Below are positions 14,116 through 16,492 of a DNA stretch of 16,492 bases, piece by piece. The stretch's first letter is position 1. Each line of letters opens with the position of its first letter. The stretch is from NCBI GenBank assembly GCA_019246575.1, contig JAFAQG010000288.1, positions 1-16,492 on the forward strand. The letters run 5' to 3'. A program made the position numbers and the translations under genes. The DNA is from Acidobacteriaceae bacterium (GTDB lineage Bacteria > Acidobacteriota > Terriglobia > Bryobacterales > Bryobacteraceae). The notes beneath the pieces are model-generated. The model was not told the DNA's origin and searched no databases. It was given only the letters and a program-made list of their open reading frames with translations.

Positions 14116-16492
14116 GTGTACGTGCATTCTGATTCCAAAGACCTCGCTTCTCTCCTTGGTTTGCCAATTCCCACCTTTGTGCCACACCGTTATCGCCCGG
14201 AACTCAGTGCCTGGTCCGGCCATCTACCTTTTGCGAACGATCTCATTGCGACGATCCGGCCGTCCTTGATTGTGGAACTGGGCACACATTGGGGCGAATC
14301 ATACTTCGCCTTCTGTCAAAGCGTGCGCGAAAACGGTTTAGGCTGCCTTTGTTACGCCGTAGACAACTGGTCAGGCGATCCGCATGCCGGATTTTATGGT
14401 GAGGACGTCTTCAATGATGTGCGAAGTTATAACGACTCTCGTTATAAAGACCATTCATATCTGCTCCGAACCGACTTTGATAATGCTCTTTCACATTTCA
14501 ATGATCAGAGTATTGACCTGCTACACATCGATGGTTTCCATACCTATGAAGCCGTCGCCCATGATTTTCGGCAATGGCTTCCGAAGGTGAAGCTTGGCGG
14601 CATTATTTTGATGCACGATATAGCAGTCAGGCGTGAGGATTTTGGCGTATGGCGGTTATGGGAGGAACTCCAAACAGAATTTGGGAATACTTTTACTTTT
14701 CATCATGCATGGGGCTTAGGCGTACTACAGACCTCGACAATTAATACGCACCGTGCACCGTTTCTCGACCTCCTATTTGCCAGTTGCCCGGCTACGAAGG
14801 AACAAATCCGGCGTCACTATGTTATGTATGCGTCACATCTCGATCACATGCTTAGATCGGGTGCGGAAGCCGCATCTGCTGATCGCCCCTCGGCTGAAGA
14901 GGCAAATGTGCAAGTGTTCACATGTGGATCCAATGGGTACTCCGAAACCAGAAGCGTCACCCGCCGTATTCGTCTCGACACGCTAGAGCACGTTTCATTC
15001 GACTTGCCACATGGCCTAAGCGCTGGGCCGATCAGAATGGATCCCGCGGATTGTCCCTGCGTAGTTGAAGTCTTCGGTGTTACCGTTATTGACGAATCCA
15101 ACAGCGTTATATGGTCTGCTGATAATGCGCCATCCTTGCGAAACCTGACGTTTGCTGGTTCGGCTTCCCTGTTACCCGAGGATGACGTCTGCCGGGTATT
15201 GAGTTATGGAAGCGACCCGCAGATTATCCTCCCAAATCTGCGTTCAGAGAGCAATAGCGTATCGTTGCGACTATCTATTCGCGTCAGCAAAGCGTTAATA
15301 ACAGCGGTGCATACTCTCCGTGAGCAGGTTGATAAACTCGAGCGTGAACGAGACGAACAGCAAAGACAGTTATCAGCACTATCTTGCCGCATTGAAAAGG
15401 AGCAAAGGCGTCGAAGTGAGGCGCAATCAAAGGTTGATAGGCTATCACAACTTCTTACTGAAACGGAGAACGAAGTTAAAGAACAGCGACTAATTATTGA
15501 GGAAATATACAAGAAAGCAGAAGAACGCGAACAATACATAACCCACTTGGCAGCTCGCGAGAGTGAGGCACAATCGGCCTTGTATGCTGTTCAAGTCAGT
15601 AGATCTTGGAAAGCAACTGCCCCGATGCGGTCGGCTGCCGCACAGGTGCGTGCCCTTTTTACCGTAGCAAGACGATGCGGGCATGCCTTGCATTTGATAG
15701 CGACGCTCCGAGGATCAGAAGTCTATCGAAGGTGGATGCGTCAGCGCAGAGCCGAAACCATCATCAACTCATCTGACCTATTCGATAGCGAATGGTATAA
15801 GATGAACAGCCCAGATGTCGCAAAGACAGGAATAAATCTGTGTCGTCACTATATTTCGCACGGTTCAGCCGAAGGCCGGAGGCCTAATCCGCTATTTGAT
15901 CCCGCCTGGTACCGTGCAGAGTATCCTGACGTAGTCGCCAGCGGAATGGAACCGCTGGCGCATTACATTCGCTATGGTTCAGCCGAAGGCCGGAGGCCTA
16001 ATCCGCTATTTGATCCCGCCTGGTACCGTGCAGAGTATCCTGACGTAGTTGCCAGCGGAATGGAACCGCTGGCACATTACATTCGCTATGGTTCAGCCGA
16101 AGGCCGGAGGCCTAATCCGCTATTTGATCCCGCCTGGTACCGTGCAGAGTATCCTGACGTAGTCGCCAGCGGAATGGAACCGCTGGCGCACTACATTCAT
16201 CATGGTTTCCCCGAAAGCCGAAGGCCCACGCCTTTATTCGATCCCGATTTTTACAGGAACACATATCCTGATGTCTGCGCTAGCAAGCTTGACCCGTTCG
16301 TTCATTATGTACTGTATGGCTCAAAGGAAGAGCGTGACCCGTCCGCCACATCAAGAAGCTCACGCCGGGCATCTTGCTTAGGATTGTTAACTCCGTTGCG
16401 GTCCCTCAATGTCGGGATCGGCCTAGTTACATACAACAACAGCCCAAAAGAGCTTCAACGTTGCCTCCGTAGTATTCTCATCGCACTCGATA
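14116..16492 (+). CDS. large modular protein: methyltransferase, beta domain, coiled coil, 38-residue repeats, GT2 glycosyltransferase (C-terminus beyond window)
   Basis: 792 residues are visible. Residues about 30-190 are a Methyltransf_24-like SAM enzyme: 'VELGTHWGES' at 53, 'LLHIDGFHTYEAV' with D139, 'GGIILMHD' with D168. Residues about 265-390 form a beta-rich domain with 'IRMDPADCP' and 'VLSYGSDPQIILP', common in multi-domain O-antigen glycosyltransferases. Residues about 395-495 are a charged coiled coil, closed by 'SRSWKATAPMR', a string typical just after coiled coils in such proteins. Five 38-residue repeats occupy 555-744. From 764 the GT2 start 'NVGIGLVTYNNSPKELQRCLRSIL' is seen. 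The frame opens at 14083 and the first ATG comes far inside the methyltransferase. GTG 14116 with AGGG at 14104-14107 is therefore the likely start; GTG 14122 is an alternative. A cytoplasmic role in O-chain elongation, termination or length control is plausible (inference). Confidence 0.85.
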   Translation, partial: MYVHSDSKDLASLLGLPIPTFVPHRYRPELSAWSGHLPFANDLIATIRPSLIVELGTHWGESYFAFCQSVRENGLGCLCYAVDNWSGDPHAGFYGEDVFNDVRSYNDSRYKDHSYLLRTDFDNALSHFNDQSIDLLHIDGFHTYEAVAHDFRQWLPKVKLGGIILMHDIAVRREDFGVWRLWEELQTEFGNTFTFHHAWGLGVLQTSTINTHRAPFLDLLFASCPATKEQIRRHYVMYASHLDHMLRSGAEAASADRPSAEEANVQVFTCGSNGYSETRSVTRRIRLDTLEHVSFDLPHGLSAGPIRMDPADCPCVVEVFGVTVIDESNSVIWSADNAPSLRNLTFAGSASLLPEDDVCRVLSYGSDPQIILPNLRSESNSVSLRLSIRVSKALITAVHTLREQVDKLERERDEQQRQLSALSCRIEKEQRRRSEAQSKVDRLSQLLTETENEVKEQRLIIEEIYKKAEEREQYITHLAARESEAQSALYAVQVSRSWKATAPMRSAAAQVRALFTVARRCGHALHLIATLRGSEVYRRWMRQRRAETIINSSDLFDSEWYKMNSPDVAKTGINLCRHYISHGSAEGRRPNPLFDPAWYRAEYPDVVASGMEPLAHYIRYGSAEGRRPNPLFDPAWYRAEYPDVVASGMEPLAHYIRYGSAEGRRPNPLFDPAWYRAEYPDVVASGMEPLAHYIHHGFPESRRPTPLFDPDFYRNTYPDVCASKLDPFVHYVLYGSKEERDPSATSRSSRRASCLGLLTPLRSLNVGIGLVTYNNSPKELQRCLRSILIALD
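15778..16347 (+). repeat. five tandem 114-bp (38-residue) repeats, three nearly identical
   Basis: Units begin at 15778, 15892, 16006, 16120 and 16234. The pattern is LFDxxWYxxxxPDVxxxxxxPxxHYxxxGxxExRxPxP; the fifth has FY in place of WY. Taken as 114-base blocks, 15862-15975 and 15976-16089 differ at only 2 bases, both silent. Block 16090-16203 differs from the first at 4 bases. The outer units are strongly diverged. This indicates very recent internal amplification from one unit. Related repeats occur in other bacterial glycosyltransferases and some RTX-type proteins, as I recall; their function is unknown to me. Confidence 0.92.

Noticed and set aside
13975..14223. 82-codon open frame on the minus strand, ending next to the GT2-methyltransferase start (ATGA overlap)
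   Set aside because: The stop/start overlap is tempting, but the frame covers the first 36 codons of the plus-strand modular gene, shows no recognisable domain and would fill the divergent promoter region.
15862..16203. CRISPR-like or mobile repeat array
   Set aside because: The repeats are 114 bases, directly adjoining without spacers, in frame and protein-coding with silent differences, so they are an internal protein repeat.

Overview
The window looks like part of a cell-surface polysaccharide (lipopolysaccharide or O-antigen type) locus from a Gram-negative bacterium, most likely an acidobacterium of the Solibacter/Terriglobia kind. The Gram-negative call rests on a set of heptose-nucleotide genes (hldE1 kinase, and hldE2 adenylyltransferase fused to gmhB phosphatase). 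The acidobacterial call rests on a large secreted S53 (sedolisin/kumamolisin) peptidase. Its three C-terminal repeats, of the type 'PCR..DTR ... YSLNVTVVP..GLGYL.IWPAGQ.QP..STLN', are to my knowledge typical of extracellular acidobacterial proteins. No RNA genes, CRISPR arrays or transposase genes were seen.

Layout from left to right. (1) 1-1751 is a small acyl-modification module: an SDR oxidoreductase running off the left edge and an acyl carrier protein, both on the minus strand, facing a left-handed beta-helix acyltransferase on the plus strand. (2) 1803-5459 (minus) is the S53 peptidase, preceded by a gene-free stretch at 5460-5765. (3) 5766-7900 (minus) holds hldE2-gmhB and hldE1, about 32 bases apart and presumably one transcript. 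(4) 7946-8196 (plus) is a truncated, frameshifted remnant of a second acyltransferase gene, about 84% identical by eye to the end of the intact one at 999-1751. (5) 8104-13973 (minus) is a run of glycan-assembly genes: a GT2 glycosyltransferase-methyltransferase fusion, a YfhO-like GT-C membrane protein, a small membrane-anchored protein and a second GT-C membrane protein. (6) From 14116 to the right edge (plus) lies the start of a very large modular protein: methyltransferase, a beta-rich domain, a coiled coil, five 38-residue repeats, then the beginning of a GT2 glycosyltransferase.

How they could work together (inference). The hld/gmhB genes supply ADP-heptose for LPS inner core or heptose-containing glycans. 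The GT2 and modular GT proteins build glycan on the cytoplasmic side and the two GT-C proteins act at or across the membrane. The ACP/SDR/acyltransferase set makes and transfers an acyl decoration. The S53 peptidase looks like unrelated secreted cargo. Together with the heptose genes it is bracketed by the intact acyltransferase and the acyltransferase remnant, which suggests that rearrangement or insertion shaped the locus.

Composition is uneven. The acyltransferase area is GC-rich (a sampled 60-base line near 1501 is about 65% GC), whereas parts of the glycosyltransferase region are AT-rich (a line near 12781 is about 35% GC). This fits a mosaic, partly acquired surface-glycan locus.
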